From: Todiramphus chloris collaris
Taxonomy: Eukaryota; Chordata; Aves; Coraciiformes; Alcedinidae
Direction of reading: 5' to 3'
Length of the DNA stretch: 64,000 nucleotides
Assembly: GCA_025345505.1 (NCBI GenBank)
Contig: JANVCC010000062.1
Location: forward strand, 14,886,774 to 14,950,773
The notes below the pieces were generated by a model that was given only the letters and a program-made list of their open reading frames with translations, had not been told where the DNA came from and did not search any database. The position numbers and the translations under genes were made by a program. Shown here in pieces: positions 37,356 through 51,200 of this stretch (position 1 is its first letter; every line of letters starts with the position of its first letter).

Positions 37356-39836
37356 ATAAGAACAAAAAGAGCATGTTTTGTCACACATGAGCTATTTAAA
37401 GATCGTAAATAATCTCAGGAGTAGCAGCTACCAGTCCAGTTGAACAATTAAATGCAAATACAGGGGAAATTACCTTTTAAATATTTACCAGAACATTCAG
37501 GCTTTGGCCTCTAGCAGTCTGGGGGACACTGAAATCTGAGGAGACAAGACTGTGAGTGGTTAGACAGAGTAACTTGGTGTCATCATTTGTAGAACACCAC
37601 ATCAGGAACAAGCCACAGACGGAATTATGAGCAGGTTTTAGCTCAGCCACATAGATGTATATTTATACCTTTCAGGTAAAGAAGGCTGTTTCAGGTGGGA
37701 ATCCTGACAGAAACATTTGGGCGTTTTCTTTTTTGACCTGGGATTGTATCTTCATTGTTAGTTTGCAAGAAGCTTAAAAAATATATCTTATATTGCTGAA
37801 ATGGCATGTTGGGGAGGGAGTGTGCACAGAGACAAGCATTACAGTTAGAAACAAACCATTATCTGGAATTCATGTCTGGGGAAATTATTGGAATTATTTA
37901 CATGCATATGTGAATACAGAGGGAAGTGCTCCAACACTGACTGACAGTTAACATAGTGTCGGAATCTGGTGGGATGAAATAATAAGTCAAGTTTTCACTC
38001 AAATACTCAAAGGAAAACCCAGCAGAACCTTTTGCTGAGATTTGAGATGGTTTAGACAAAACCTTCCATATTTTTTGTCTTTTACTTGAACCCTTGAATT
38101 CGTGGATTCAGTGGAATATTAAAATATTCACTCCACTGTTTCCTTGACGTACTAAGAATTAGAAACACCAAAAATTTTCAAGAAGTCCTGCTATAAATAT
38201 TTCCAACTTAATTGGGCGTATCCCAGAGGTTCACATCCTTTGGGATTTGGATGCCTGTCCAAACCAAACCAGAAATCCTTTTAAGAGATACGGGCCCCAG
38301 CCACAGCATTCAGATTAATGGTCTTGCTAGGAGTGAGGGGGCATTTGGAGCCCAAGCGTCCTGTTGCTCTTGTCTTGAAAAAGGGGTTGCATTTGGATCT
38401 GGACCCTTGCTTTATTTCAAATGGACACTGCATTCCCTGTGCTTAGTTTAGAGTAGGAGCTCATCTCTGATGCTGTGGATGCCTTCCATCAGAAATTACT
38501 ATAACTAAGAACTCATAATTTCTAGGGCAGCCTCAGTTTTCCTTTTTGTTTGTGGTTAGAGTGATAGTTAGCACTCTGTGACTGCTCACGTAGTCTTGTT
38601 GTTAAACCTGGTGACCCCCACTCTGCTATTCAACCAACCTGGCTAAATTTCAGAGAATTCTTCAGAAAAGTGACCTTTCTCCTACTGACTGACGTCATCA
38701 TGCCATCTTTGAGTCAACTCCCGTTCAGGCCTAGAAAGGTCACTGTGATACTGAAAACATTTTTTTTTTCCTGATTTTTCTTATCTCCTGGTAATACTTT
38801 TCATACTCCCATAATTGACAGAGATGTGGAAATATGTGTACTTATTCTAGGTTTTTAGTGCTGTGTACTTGAGAGAATTTTATACTTCGGCTTTCTTCTA
38901 ATTAATAGTGCAGTCAGCTTTCCCTGTTCTTTTCAGATGATTCACTGCATAAAAGAAAAAGAGATGAAATCACTTAAAAATAAGAAAACATAACTCCATG
39001 AAATGTACTATATTTCAAGATGACAGTGCTTTTTTTCTTTCCTCAGCCTTCCATTAATAGATACAATAGATACATATAATCTACGTAAATCTGCTTTTCT
39101 GTCTCTGTAATCTATCATATATTTTCCCATTCCATTCACAGCTTTGCTTACAATAGTCTATTTGTCATTTTGCCCATAAACACTTGATTCCTGGGGCTGG
39201 GATCACTTCCTTCACGTGCACATCTTTTTCTGAGTGGTTACCTTGTCTCTGAGTCAACCATTGCTTTAATCCCATTAAAATAATCTTATTTGTTATGTTT
39301 CTAATGGACATGCCAAGATAAGAATGTTCCGTAACTGATCAGTGGCATCATCTTTTGTAACCTGCCTGTGCCCAGCGATGCTTTACTGTCCTGTGTCACT
39401 GCATGTCTACATTTACATTTTTGACACTTCAGGACAGGGACAATGTCTTCACGTGTGTTCTTTAAAGCAACAGGCACATTTTCAGCACACTAAATGCAAT
39501 AAGGAATAGTTTATCAGCGCTTGCAGTCATGTTACTTACCGTGTCAGCAAATTTCTGTGTTTAAAGTATGCTGTGTCTTACAAAGAAACAAATTAAACTG
39601 GCAGGTTCCCCTGACTAGAAAGCTCATTACTGACCAACACCCTCCTGTGTCATTTGGGTGTGACTGTATGTTTGTAAAGCCCTAGAAAATCCAAGGTAAG
39701 TCAAAAATCAAAACAGTTGAAGAAAAACAGTTCAATCTCAGATGACAGGACTTGAAGAACAAAAAGCTGAAAGCATCTTTTTTCTTAAAACGATACAAAT
39801 GAAACAGGAAAAACAGGTAAAAAAATTATATTTGAT
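37356..39836. other. Noncoding DNA, no gene seen
   Basis: No gene supported. An octamer-like ATGCAAAT lies at 37452-37459. A T run occurs near 38760-38770. Frames are below 80 codons. Confidence 0.5.
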
Positions 39837-39837
39837 A

Positions 39838-39905
39838 TTCCTCATTTAAGCAAGGGAAAAGTGAGGCACAGAAATTAGAGACTGGTCCAAGGTGATGTTG
39901 AAGTC
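39838..39905 (-). mobile_element. MIR-type SINE tail relic
   Basis: On the plus strand, CCTCATTTAAGCAAGGGAAAA is followed by GTGAGGCACAGAAATTAGAGA and CTGGTCCAAGGTGATGTTGAAGTC. This is a diverged reverse copy of the MIR core and tail (ACTTGCCC, CTCTGTGCCTC, TTTCC, ATCTGTAAAATG). The head is missing. Confidence 0.55.
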
Positions 39906-42260
39906 TTTGCTCATGTGGCCTTGGCTGGCAGACAGCTTGTCATCACACTCAAAGCATCCTCGCCTATGCAACCTCTCTTGCTCTCCTGTTCTATGGCCAG
40001 CATGGGAAGGGACAGCTTTTCAAAGCTTCACACATGCTTGCCAGGCAGAGGCAGTGTTTGCTGGGGGCTCTGGGGGATGTGGGAAGCCCCCCGGGCACTG
40101 TGGCTGCTGGGGAAAGAGCACAACCTGCGCATCAGCATCATCTGGAGCTTAGCACCCAGTGAAGCAGCAGCTTTCTGCTGGCCTCTCCTTCTCACACAGC
40201 CCCATCTCTCAGTCTGGTGGTGCTTTTTAAAGCCTCGCAGTTTTTGTTCCTGATATAGAGGATACAGTAATAAAGCACAGTGGCCACTTCTGACTGGGGC
40301 ACTTTTTCTTATTTGTAAAACTTTCAGGTATGTTCACCCACACCTACAGCTGTACCTGCAGTCCTGCCAACTCTGTGCACACAGTGTGGAGGTCCTTCTG
40401 CACTTCTCAGAATGTATCAGTGAAGGTACAGTGTGGGTCAATGATGAGTAAAGGACAGATCTGCTAGAGCCTTTCTATGTGCACCACTCACTCCTCCTTT
40501 CCTCTGCCTGTCCAAGTGGGTCTGTATTTTGTCCTCGATCACTCTCTCTCTCCAGTCTCTGATTTCTGGGTCGTGAAAGAAAGGCGTTACAAAACTGCTT
40601 GGAATAAAGAGATGGAGATGTGATGAGACACAAACACTTTGTGTATATTAACATATATTTGCTTTCATGCATCCCTAAATCGTGTGTGTAGTACATGCTT
40701 TTGTCATGCCTCTGAGGCAAAGAACAAAGGGATGGGCTGAAAGAAATTTTCTGTGTTCTTCCCAGAATAAAGTTTGTTTTTCCTTGTTTGACCTTCAACT
40801 CCCAGAAGACCTGAGTTTTAACTGCTTTGATTTACTTCCATAATAAAGTGATCGATTAATGTTAAAGGCAGGCTTTATGAGGCCTGTCCTCAAATGGTCT
40901 CAGAGCCTGCCATAGCGAGGATGTTATACTGCCATACTCTGAAAAAGGTCACATGAAGGGAATCAAAGACAAGATAAATGATGGTTTACACATCTGAAAA
41001 GCTCTCCGTAGTACAGACAGGGAATGTGGAACATAATGTCTCTCAGGACTCAGTGCAGATGGTATATAGTAAATATAGTCTGAACTGCCTCCCTAGGATT
41101 TATTATTGTTGCCGTTGTAGTTTTTTTGGGGGGTTTTACTTTTGGACAAAGCTGTGCTCTGGAAGCTTGTGACACATGAACAGCCCTGGTTAAAATCTAG
41201 CAAATGGGAAGGTCGGATAAGCTGATCTCAACGTGCTGGTGTTGAGGTTAAGAAGTTGAGAAGATAAGAGTTTGATTTCTTATGATTTTCTGTGCTCAGT
41301 TGAAAATCATAGTTCACTTTTGTCTTCTAGCTAGACTTCACTGCAGGCATTTTTCCTTAAAAGAGACAGGCAAACTGAGTAAGCAAAATAAGAATCAATC
41401 CAAAACTTCAGCCTTTGTCCATATATGTATGTCCTAAAGGAGAATTTATATGGTATTAAATGGAACTACAAACTTCTCTGTGTTTTGCCTTCATATTTTG
41501 ATGAGAAACTGTTTTATTCTTGTTCCATTTGTGTCTTCACTGGACTACATTTCCCCTGATAAGCAGAGATATTCCTTATTTACCCTGATGTAAAAGGCAA
41601 AACTGATTAAAAATTTTGAAGAACAGATATAAACAGGAACATGGGCTTTAACTGTGGTCTTAAACCTGAGTAAGACTGGTCAGGTAGTTGTATAAAAAGC
41701 CAGCTCCTGCAGGAAAGCACATTTTTCATACCAAATCTCAGGCCAGATGCTCACACTTTGAACTGTACTCTGATTGGGAAGGCTTGTCAGGTGTTGGATG
41801 AAATTTCAGATCTCAGTCAGGGGCAGAGAAGAAGGCAGAACGGAGAGCAGGCAAGTAAATGAGGCTCAAAGCCTGGCTTCTGTACCAGTTTGAGCCAGTA
41901 TGTAACCCTTGGCTGCTTAACAGATCTTGACGACTTAATGACCAGATTCTGGCCATCAGAGTCAGGCTGGGTTGAAGGACAGGACCTGGCCCCAGTGTTG
42001 GGAGGCTGGAAAGCAGATGGGCATGCAGGGAAATCCCTCCAGAGCCAGCAGCTCCCCTGCACTCCATTGTCCCCAGGGGAAAGGCATGAGTGGGGGCACA
42101 GGCAAGGATGCACAGACACCATCGTCATCTCCCACAGACTGACCAGCACTGCTGTGGCCAGCCTGGCTTTCCCTCTGGCTTAAAACAAATGGGTCCATGG
42201 CTAACTTGCTGTGTCCTGCAGGGCAGCTGCCCTGTGTCTGCTCTTTGAGTTTGCAGAATC
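39906..42260. other. Noncoding DNA with two GC-richer patches
   Basis: The patches at about 39940-40250 and 41990-42190 are richer in G and C than the surrounding DNA and hold overlapping frames on both strands (up to 112 codons). None resembles a known protein. A polypyrimidine CTCTCTCTC run lies near 40541-40552. The patches could be eroded exons, old retrocopies or simple composition drift. Confidence 0.4.
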
Positions 42261-45200
42261 AAAATAGTGAATATAATGCCAGCTTATGGTTCATATTTCA
42301 GTCAGCGAAAATGGTGAAAATCCCACAGCACTTTCCTGGCCAGTTTCAAGCCCATGGACAACAGTACCCATCAAATCAGGCTGTGAACATCTGATGTGCA
42401 TAACTGAGGGGCAAGTGGTATTATGAAAATTGCAATTCAAGGATGCAATGACTGCTTCTGATATTCAAGGGTGGGACACAGTTGCTAAAACGCTGTGGAA
42501 GACATGCTCTTAGTGCCTTCTGTCTAGAAGCACACAGTACCAAGGCAGACAGTGTTTCTACCTCTGAAAAATAATTTCCCAAATGGCCGCTTCAAGCACC
42601 TGGTTGCTGTGATTGTGCAAGCCCTTGATAGAAGCTGTCTTGGTAGAAGGACACCAGCCGAGTAAGAAACTTACTGTTAAGGGCTTGTAACTAATAGGAC
42701 TTTTCATGTGGCAGTAATGTGGTAAGACCAGGTCTGGCAAAAGCATTTGTATTTGCAGTTGTGTGGTATCCTTGGGAGGGAAGAAAGGGAGAAGATCTAG
42801 CAGGGAAGGCTCATCTCAAAATACACAGAGTAAAACAATCTAGGCAAGGCACAGATTGATGCAGCCTGCTTTGAAAAATAGTTGGCAAAAACCATATAAT
42901 GAGTTTTTCAGACTTCTAGTATTTCATTATTTAGAGGACAAACAGAGCTTACAGAAAAAAAAAAAATTGAGCTCCCTTAACAACATTTTAATCACTTAGA
43001 AATAGGTACATTAAAAATAAAAAATAAAATTATAGAATGAACTCATGGAAAGAGTCCTGTCATTAAATCCATCCTTTGTCAAGACAGAACTGTTGCATAT
43101 GTTACGCCAGCACTTCCGTTCAGTCAAGCTTAAAGCTGATTTTAAATATTCTTTTTAAAGATAAGGTTCTCTTCTGCTGCCATCCCAGCCTTCTAGAGTT
43201 CCAACCGCTTAATATTCTGCTTGGCCCATGAGAAGAGATGAGGGTATTAAGGCTCCAAATACAAAACACATTTCTCTTTGCATTCAGCCTAACCTGACTA
43301 GACACTACAGTTGGCAGACACCAGATGGTTGATTGGAGTCTCTAGTCAGTCTCTGCAATTGCCGAAGCCTTAAGGACAAAACAGCACCAGAGAGATAGAT
43401 TTGATATGATTCATGAATCACTTCTGGGACCACAACAGACAACTTAAGATAGGAGTCATATGGGTCACCTTCTCAAAGCTCCTTCTGGTGCCGAGTGCAA
43501 AGAGACAGGAGAAGATTGATACTGGAGAGCAAACGATGATGGATGGCGTTAGTGGGGTAGTAAGGTGTATTTGGGATTTACTGAACATCTTCACACAGTG
43601 TTTTGAGAGGATTGACTATCAGCAGAAGTGTGTGGGCTTTTCAGAGGCAAAAAAGGGAAATCTTATTGAGGTGGAAAAGAAGAAAAATGAATGGATTTGC
43701 TTAATTTAAATGATATTGCAAGTACTTCAAACAAACAAAGTATCAGATGGTTATTCAGGAATATAAAATAAGAAATATGAAAATGTCCCCATTAAAGCCA
43801 GGTGGTTATTATTAAAAAATCTTGAGCAGCCATTCAGATTATAAAATGAATTTCCTGCAGCTGTACTCACATCAGTTTTTCCACTTTTCATAAACTCTTG
43901 AGTACCTGATTTTTTTCCTACACTCCAAAGTTTTCATGGAGAGGAGGAAGTGTTAGGCTTGCATGCTCTAGAGCCATGCAAGTTTCCACTAGAAAGTGTG
44001 CTATCTGTGTAAGGAACAATTCATACAAACAGAAGGAAAAGGTTTCTATGAACCTCAGTTAGAACTTCAAGCAGATCTCAGCGGGTCTTGTATGACCCAG
44101 AGGAGACTCTGACTGCATCTTTTGTATCTAGAAGTATACTTGCATACAATTATTTTTTTTGTTCATTTGGACAAAAGGAAAACTGTATTTATATTACAAA
44201 CACCGACAAGAATTCCATAGTAACAGATTTTGCTTATGTATAACGCCTCAGACATGGTTTTTAAATCTCAAAGAATTTTTTTTTTTTAAAGAAGCTACTT
44301 GTTAGACACAAACTACTCTGTTATACTCAAGCTCCTGTCTTCATTACAGAAGCATACTCTTAAAATTAAAAGTCCATCTGATGTTTTGTGAATTGTCATT
44401 ACTACAACTACCTGAAGTGATACATGCTTTGGGTATATGCTATCTAGTGAAAAGCTTAACGTCAGACAATGCAGTAGAGTTTTGTGTGCAAAGTAAAAGG
44501 ACTGGTGTTAACTGAGGAGCAAGAGACTCGTTCTGCTTTGGTGGATAAATGAACTATGAAATTAAGGAGATCATTAAATGATAGCAGTATAGAAGTGAAT
44601 GTTGGAAGAAAGTAGACTTTGGATGCTCTCATGTTTTCTTTTTCTCTAATTTCTACTGCTCTGTGTGACAGCTTGAAAAGGTTTACTATATTGGGCTGGG
44701 TGAGTTACTGGGGGCATTCTGTGGTATTTTGTACTTACTGTAAATGTACTGTAGCTGGAATTTCCTCCTTTGCTGCTTCTTATTGTGTACATATTCAAGC
44801 AAAAATATAGCTTTCACTCTCAGAACATTACCAAGAATTTTCCTCTCTTCTTTGCTGAAGGAAGCAGCAGCTCCAGAGCTGGAGTTTACCAGCCTTCCTA
44901 GGGGTCAGCAGAACTGTGTCTGTGCCTCGTATTCAGAGCAGGTTAGCAGGGAAGCATGTCTGCCATAACTGCCTGGCTTTATACAGCAGCTATTAGGCCT
45001 CTCATCGAGTTCAACACTGACCCAGGTCAGAAATCACATACAGTGAAACCATTTGGCTTGCTGGAAGTTTATGGATGGAGCTGAGCAGTGGCTTACAACT
45101 GGACTGTCACAACTCCAGTGTAACCTGGTGATGTGAGCCAAGAATAATGTCCTGGAAGAATAAATATCTGCCTAACATTTTAGCCAGTGTATAAGCTTAA

Positions 45201-46035
45201 TACTTTCTTCTGTACATTTCTAGAGGAGGAGAAGAAATTGGCAAAAACACCCATGGTCCATTGGAAGAGCAATGGAAAAGCAGGTTGTACTGGGATACAA
45301 CCTCAAACCCCTTATTCGCACCCAGAAATAATGAACCTCAAGCCAAGCTGACTGTGAATCAGGCAGAGTCAGTTCTACCTTCAGATGTTGCAAGCCTTTT
45401 TTTTTTTTCATCTGAGACAGGTATTGGAAAGGGCTCCTGACAGAAGGTTGAGGTGGTGTTTTGTGCAACAACATCATCACTTCCTGGCACGGTGATGTTA
45501 AACATAATGCTGCTTATTTGCAGTTCACAGGGTTTTGACTGGTTCTGTTTAAAAGGCAGATGTCCAGCAGCACCTGAGGAAGGATCTTCTCAAAACTTCT
45601 AACCCTTGTGATTCTTACTGGTCCTTGAAGGAGATCAGCGAGTGAGTATTTCCTGACAATGAGAAAATCTTCCTCAATCCATGTGCGATTTATTGTTCTG
45701 GTTTAGTTGATTAAAGCCACAACTCCCCCTCCAAAAACTGCAGCTTGGCTTTTGTTATTTTCCCTCACACAGTTCTGAGTGGTTGGACCCGTCCTTATGT
45801 TTCCATCATCTCATGCTTTACTTGCACTAGTGATAGTTTAGTGATTGCAGAGTAGAGAGGAGGAGGATTTCTTTAATTACTTTTCTGTACCTCAGTATCT
45901 TGGATTCTATCTGTATAGAGTTGAACATGTTCCCTGTAAAGTGTGCAAATATGTGTCTTTTTGCAGTTACTCTTTGACATTTTCAAAGATAGTTCCCTCT
46001 TCCCATATCTAACTTGACAGTCAATCAAGCTCAGA
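42261..46035. other. Noncoding DNA, no gene seen
   Basis: AT-rich. Poly-A near 42955-42967, poly-T near 44277-44287 and 45399-45409. Frames of up to 98 codons are unrecognised. Confidence 0.5.
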
Positions 46036-46185
46036 GTAACAAGGAGAAAAAGACAGAGTATCAGGGAATAAAGACAAAAGGAAACTGGGAAAAGAAAAAT
46101 GCAAAGAAAAAATGGAGAAGGATAAAACAGGAAAACATTTTGGAATAAATTAATACATTATTTTTAACAAAAAAAAAAAAAGGTA
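46036..46185. repeat. Purine-rich tract ending near poly-A
   Basis: From about 46036 to 46135 the plus strand is almost entirely A and G with occasional C or T (AAGGAGAAAAAGACAGAG-type). After a short AT stretch, a run of 12 A ends near 46182. It is a strand-asymmetric low-complexity tract. Confidence 0.7.
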
Positions 46186-46734
46186 AAATAGGTGCTTTGC
46201 ACCAACTCTTTTGCTTGTTCCCATCATGGTCTATCTCCAGCTCTTTTCTTTGATTGCTATGGCTCTGTGACAGGCAGATTTTATGTCTTTTTGGCCTGTA
46301 GACTTTGCTTGCTTTATTCTAACACATACTAATTTGTAAAAGGAGCTCAATATGTCCATGTGCGTGTTCACCACCCAGAGCATGGCTAAAACAAGCCACA
46401 GGGTGACAATTCACATGAAGCACAAGAAACCTTCAGGAATTGCCTGCTGATCTTTCCCTCGGCTTCCCCATGGAGACTTTGCCATGGTTACTTACTGCTT
46501 GCAGGTGTCACCAGGCTCCCTTGCTCTGCAGTCTCACTGAAGTCAAGGAGATCTGAATCCAAGAGCAGAAGTTGGCCTTTAAGATTCACTTCCATGTAGC
46601 ATATGTTACTATATTGTATACCAAGAAATGTAACTGAGAAGTACCATGGTATTTACAGTATGCTAAAATTTAACTATTGCTGTAGCCTTCTGAAGCTTGT
46701 GGGCCACATCTCAAAGACTTTACTCATGTTTTAC
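46186..46734. other. Noncoding DNA, no gene seen
   Basis: A phrase GTCTCACTGAAGTCAAGGAGA near 46531-46551 faintly recalls old LINE 3' ends, but it is too short to call separately. Confidence 0.4.
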
Positions 46735-46815
46735 TTTGTCTTGTGTGAGGCAAGACTCCTATTACTGAGGAACAAATGATGCAATATAAATAAGGATTCA
46801 GGGTCTGGCTCCATG
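46735..46815 (+). mobile_element. Possible ancient CR1/L3-like 3'-end relic
   Basis: GAGGCAAGACTCCTATTACTGAGG followed by AATAAGGATTCAGGGTCTGGCTCC resembles the block GGCAAAACTCCCATTGACTTC, then AAGGACTGCAGGATCTGGCCC, found at the end of old amniote CR1/L3-group copies. Order and spacing agree roughly. Divergence is high. Confidence 0.45.
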
Positions 46816-48246
46816 CCCATTAGCAAGCTGAGGTAGTCCAGTGGTCACCAATTCCTTTAATGAGTGGGGCAGGAGAGGTAACATTGACTAGATGGGGATA
46901 TCGATGGATTGTTAAAGTTATTATTTTTGGTAGCAGTGTCAGACTGTTATTTGAAGAGACATTGAGCGAGTAGCATTGAGTTTTCCTTCTGACACACAGA
47001 GGGATGAAGTTGAAGGTGAAACAGTGGGTATGGGAGGCTGCTGCAAAAATGTGTGGGTCTGTGACACTTTAAAAAAGATACTGCCTGTAAAATCAGTAAC
47101 GACTGAGAACAACTTACGGCACACTTGCTGAATTCTGAAGGGCTGTAATGTACTATTGGGTCAATTATCTCCATTGTTCCTCACCCTGATTATTTCTTCA
47201 TTTTTTGAGGTTGATGGTCCCAAAATAGTGAAGTAATCATCATACAGAAGAGACATGAGTGTCTACTCACAACCCAGTTGTGTGTAGGTCTCTGTATTTC
47301 CAGGTGAATGATACTCAAGCCCATGTCCATACATCCTTCGCCTGTAAAGCAGTTCTGCAGCAGCGTAATGAGAACAGATTGCTGGCATTATGGCAGCAAG
47401 GATATTGTTGGGAGTAACTTGGCAACACTTGCAGGTGTTGTGACGCTGGCTCTTTGCTCAAGGGCAAGGACGGGGCCGGGGGGGGATGCTGGATACAAAC
47501 CAGTGAGAGAAATAATGTCAGAAAAGTTCAGAAGATGAAAGTAGTGACAGTAAATAAGTCTGAAATTATTTTAGGTTTACATACTTTTAAGTCCTCAGTG
47601 ACTGAAAACACAGCCAAGAATTGCTTCAGTAATATTCCTTCATAAATCTGCATAATAATCTCTCAGAGGGGCTTTGGTGAAATTACAAGTATTCATTTAC
47701 TAAATTGGGTTCAGAGTCTGTATCATACGCCGTATGAATATTCAGTGCCATGAATTCATCCGAACTATATTGAAGTTAGCATGGGCCGCAAACTATCTCA
47801 GATGACAGCCCAGACAGTAGGCATGGGCAGAAAGGACATTCTCTTAAAAAATCAAAAATTACTTCCACTAGAATCCATTAAACAAATAATGTCCCTAAGA
47901 ATGGCAATAATGTACATGTGGGTTTTTTTCTGGTGGAATTTCTAAGCTTTACAGCTCTGAAATTCAGCAACAAATGTTTTCTTGCTAGAAAGGGACCACA
48001 AACATAATGTAAAGGATTTATGAGTTGATTTATCAAATGCTACAATGTTAACTGTCAGCCAGATGCAAGAAAACTCTTAGATTGGGGGACTAACAGAAAC
48101 ACTGAATATAAAATACAGTGACCTTCATACAATGACCGGTGTTAGGTGACCAAAAAAACTTTCCAGAGAGTCCGAGATTGTACTGGGAGCTTCAATAAAT
48201 GGTAATCCTACATACTGTTCCAGTGTTTTTGTACACTGTGAATCAA
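46816..48246. other. Noncoding DNA, no gene seen
   Basis: Includes a short G-rich spot (CGGGGCCGGGGGGGG near 47471-47485) and a repeat-free stretch at about 47690-47900 with a CATACGCCGTATG palindrome-like core near 47724-47736. No frame resembles a protein. Confidence 0.45.
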
Positions 48247-48270
48247 ATATATATATATATGTATGTATAT
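48247..48270. repeat. (AT)n with GTAT units
   Basis: About seven AT repeats followed by two GTAT units. A short microsatellite. Confidence 0.85.
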
Positions 48271-51200
48271 AAAGCCTACCTAAAGAAAATGTGAGTCAGT
48301 CAGCATCTGCAGTGTACAAAGTATCTGATGTGAGTGTGAAATGGACTGAATGCACGCTAGCCATATTCTGAGAATTTGTCCATCATCATCGTATTCACTC
48401 TAGGTTTGATCTTGTCTGGGTACGCCAAGCCAGCAGTCCTTTGCCCGCAAGGCTGCTGGTCTGAACAGAAGATGTTGCAGCAATTCTATTAAAAAAATAA
48501 AAGAAGCAACTCACAATTTGGAGTTTTCAAAGCTATCTGTGGTGAATCGAGAGAGACCCAAGAAGTCGCTCATGCTACATAGGAGAAGGTGGTGCACTTC
48601 AAAGGCAAATGTTCAGTGGGCGGTTTCTGGGGACCAAATGGCAGCAAGTGAAATGCAGAACAGAATGGTAACTCTGAGAAACTACTCCAGTGGATACTTT
48701 CTCGACTTTTATGTCAAATGTCATGGGAGATTCAGCCTATTTTCATAGAAGGCATCGTTATCTGAGGTAGTATTTTTGTCAGTGATCATTGCAGCCAGAT
48801 CAGTAGATTGTCTGTCTGCTATTTTTTTTTTTCCTGCTTGCTGGCTTTTGTTTATTTCTCCATCTCATGTGAGATTATTTTAAGTATTATTTATATTTTA
48901 CCCAGTCTTTAAAGAGAGATGAATTCAATGTTCAGTTCACAAATCTCCAGCAATTCTAGGGATTGTGCTTGTGTTCTTTGTAAGGTAAATTCTATGATTT
49001 GTGCTCAAACTGTGCCTCTCCCTTGGCATTTCTACTAGTTATTCTTAGCTCATATTCATGGTATAATCTGTTTCTTCACCAAAGGTCCAATGTTGAGACC
49101 AAATGGAGAGGTGTTTAGAGGGATTTTCATTCATTTCACATTCATTTTACTTCATTATTACAGAGCATTTCATCTTTAAAGATCGTGTGCTGTGTGGGTA
49201 AATGAAGGGCTTCACATGCCGTGACTGCCTGTCCTGGCACCTTTTCTATCAATACATTCGCTTATATAAAGTCAAGGTATATACATAATGTGTTCACTTT
49301 TATATATTTTCTTATCTTTTTTGTGCTAGCAGAATGGAAAAATACCACAACAAGGGTTGCAAAATTCAAATTGATAAAACCCAAGGAAGTTGGTCCAAAC
49401 TAAAAATTAAAAATGCACATAATGGTACCAAGGCCCTGTGTGATCTTAATGGAATTTGTGAATCATGCAAAGAAATTAATTTTGGAGAGGTCTGGGGAGA
49501 GTTCTAAGAATGAGCAGGAAAGCAGGATCAGCCCAGGGTTGTGATACTGCACTGTTCAGTGGGATAACAGGGCACTGAAGAACAGTCACTGCCTCCTAGA
49601 GAGAATGAAATTGAGCCGCTACCTCCAAAGCTGCAGAGATTAAGTAGTCACAAAGGAAGAACATTCATTAGGAAATAAAATTCACATGGCTGATTTCACT
49701 CAAAAGTTTTGACCTCAGAGTGATGTCACTGGCGTTGTGCTCATCTGTCATTGCACAAGGTCAGGAGAGACCTTTGAATTCAAGTTGCTTGTAAAGCAGC
49801 TAAACAGCTGCTTCCAGATGGAAATTTCAGCATCCAGCAGCTGTTTCAAAGAGGGACAAATCTGTGCTTCCTCAGCCTCTCCCCTTTCTCTCTCTCCTCC
49901 CTCTGCATCTATTTTTAATAGTTTGGTAAAGATAGGCAGTGACTTGGAGAAAGGAAACTGATGATCATTGTACTTCTTCTCCAAGCAGTTTTTGGGTTTA
50001 GCTATAATGTGAAAAGATTTCAGGCTTACAGGTTCTTTCACCTGAACATCCTCCACCTAAGGCTGAATCACTTTCTCAGTGGTTGTATTTGCCAGGTTGG
50101 CAATCAGAAAATCTTGATCAACAGAGTTCCTTCGCACTGGTTGCTCTCCATTCATACATAAATTCACAGTCTTTTGTCAAAGCAGCTTATGCCATATCAT
50201 CATAAGGTATAAAACACCTTCTTGCACTCAACAAGCAGAAAACATAACAATCATTTAAAGTCTATATTGTTACAGTACTCTGTTGCTTAGCGAGGGCATT
50301 GATTATGCTCAGGAGAAGTTTGAGGAACAGCTTTCTTTAGTCTCAAATTTGCGACAGTTCCCCTTTGAGTTGGCAGTACATTAATGGAAATGGAAACTTG
50401 CCTCATTCTAAATGTCAGAATAATAGAGCACCAAAAACAATTCAGTCATGTCTTTCAAACCACGCACATATGGTTCAGCACCAAATGTCACTATTCTTAC
50501 CCACTTCCTTTCCATTTGTCACTATCTCTGTCAATTATCATTGTTTGGGTTAAAACTTTCAGGAAGGCTCAGTGCACAGCTCACCTTGACAGTGACTAGG
50601 CATAACTGTGGCATATTCTGTACTTGGTAAATGCCTAATATAGACTTTCCAAATGCAATGCACTGGAGTTGCTGGGTGGTGTTGTTGCTTATATACCCCA
50701 GAGCAGTTAAACCTGACTATTCCTTTGAGAATTTGTTTCCTTCAACTCAGTGACTTCTTCAGGACAAGTTACACCAGCAATATGAAGTAGAATGGAAGAA
50801 TTACACTGTTAATTTTCTCTTGCCAAATTCCTGAAATCTATAAAATAGCTAGCAAGTACTCAGCCATAAGGTAAGTTTTATAGAGATGTTTTTCTCTTTC
50901 ATGAATGCTAAGACTTTGAACACCATAATAACATCTTCCTTAAGAGTGTACATTCCTATGTCTCCTCTTTCTTAACGTGATGCCCTTTTATGGCTTAAAA
51001 TGGTATCTCAGCTTGTCATTATTTTACCTGTCATGATACTGTTTATATGCTGGTTGTCATCCAGACTTTCAGATAGATACATTTACTGCCTGAAGAGATT
51101 TAAATCCTGTGGTAGATGTATATTAACAGCTAAGAGAGGCAAAAGGTGTGGGAAGGGAAGGAGACGGACAAAGCAGAGTTATAAATATGGCATGCAAAAA

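Noticed and set aside
47471..47485. G-quadruplex
   Set aside because: A single G-rich spot with one long G run. It does not have four separated G tracts at suitable spacing.
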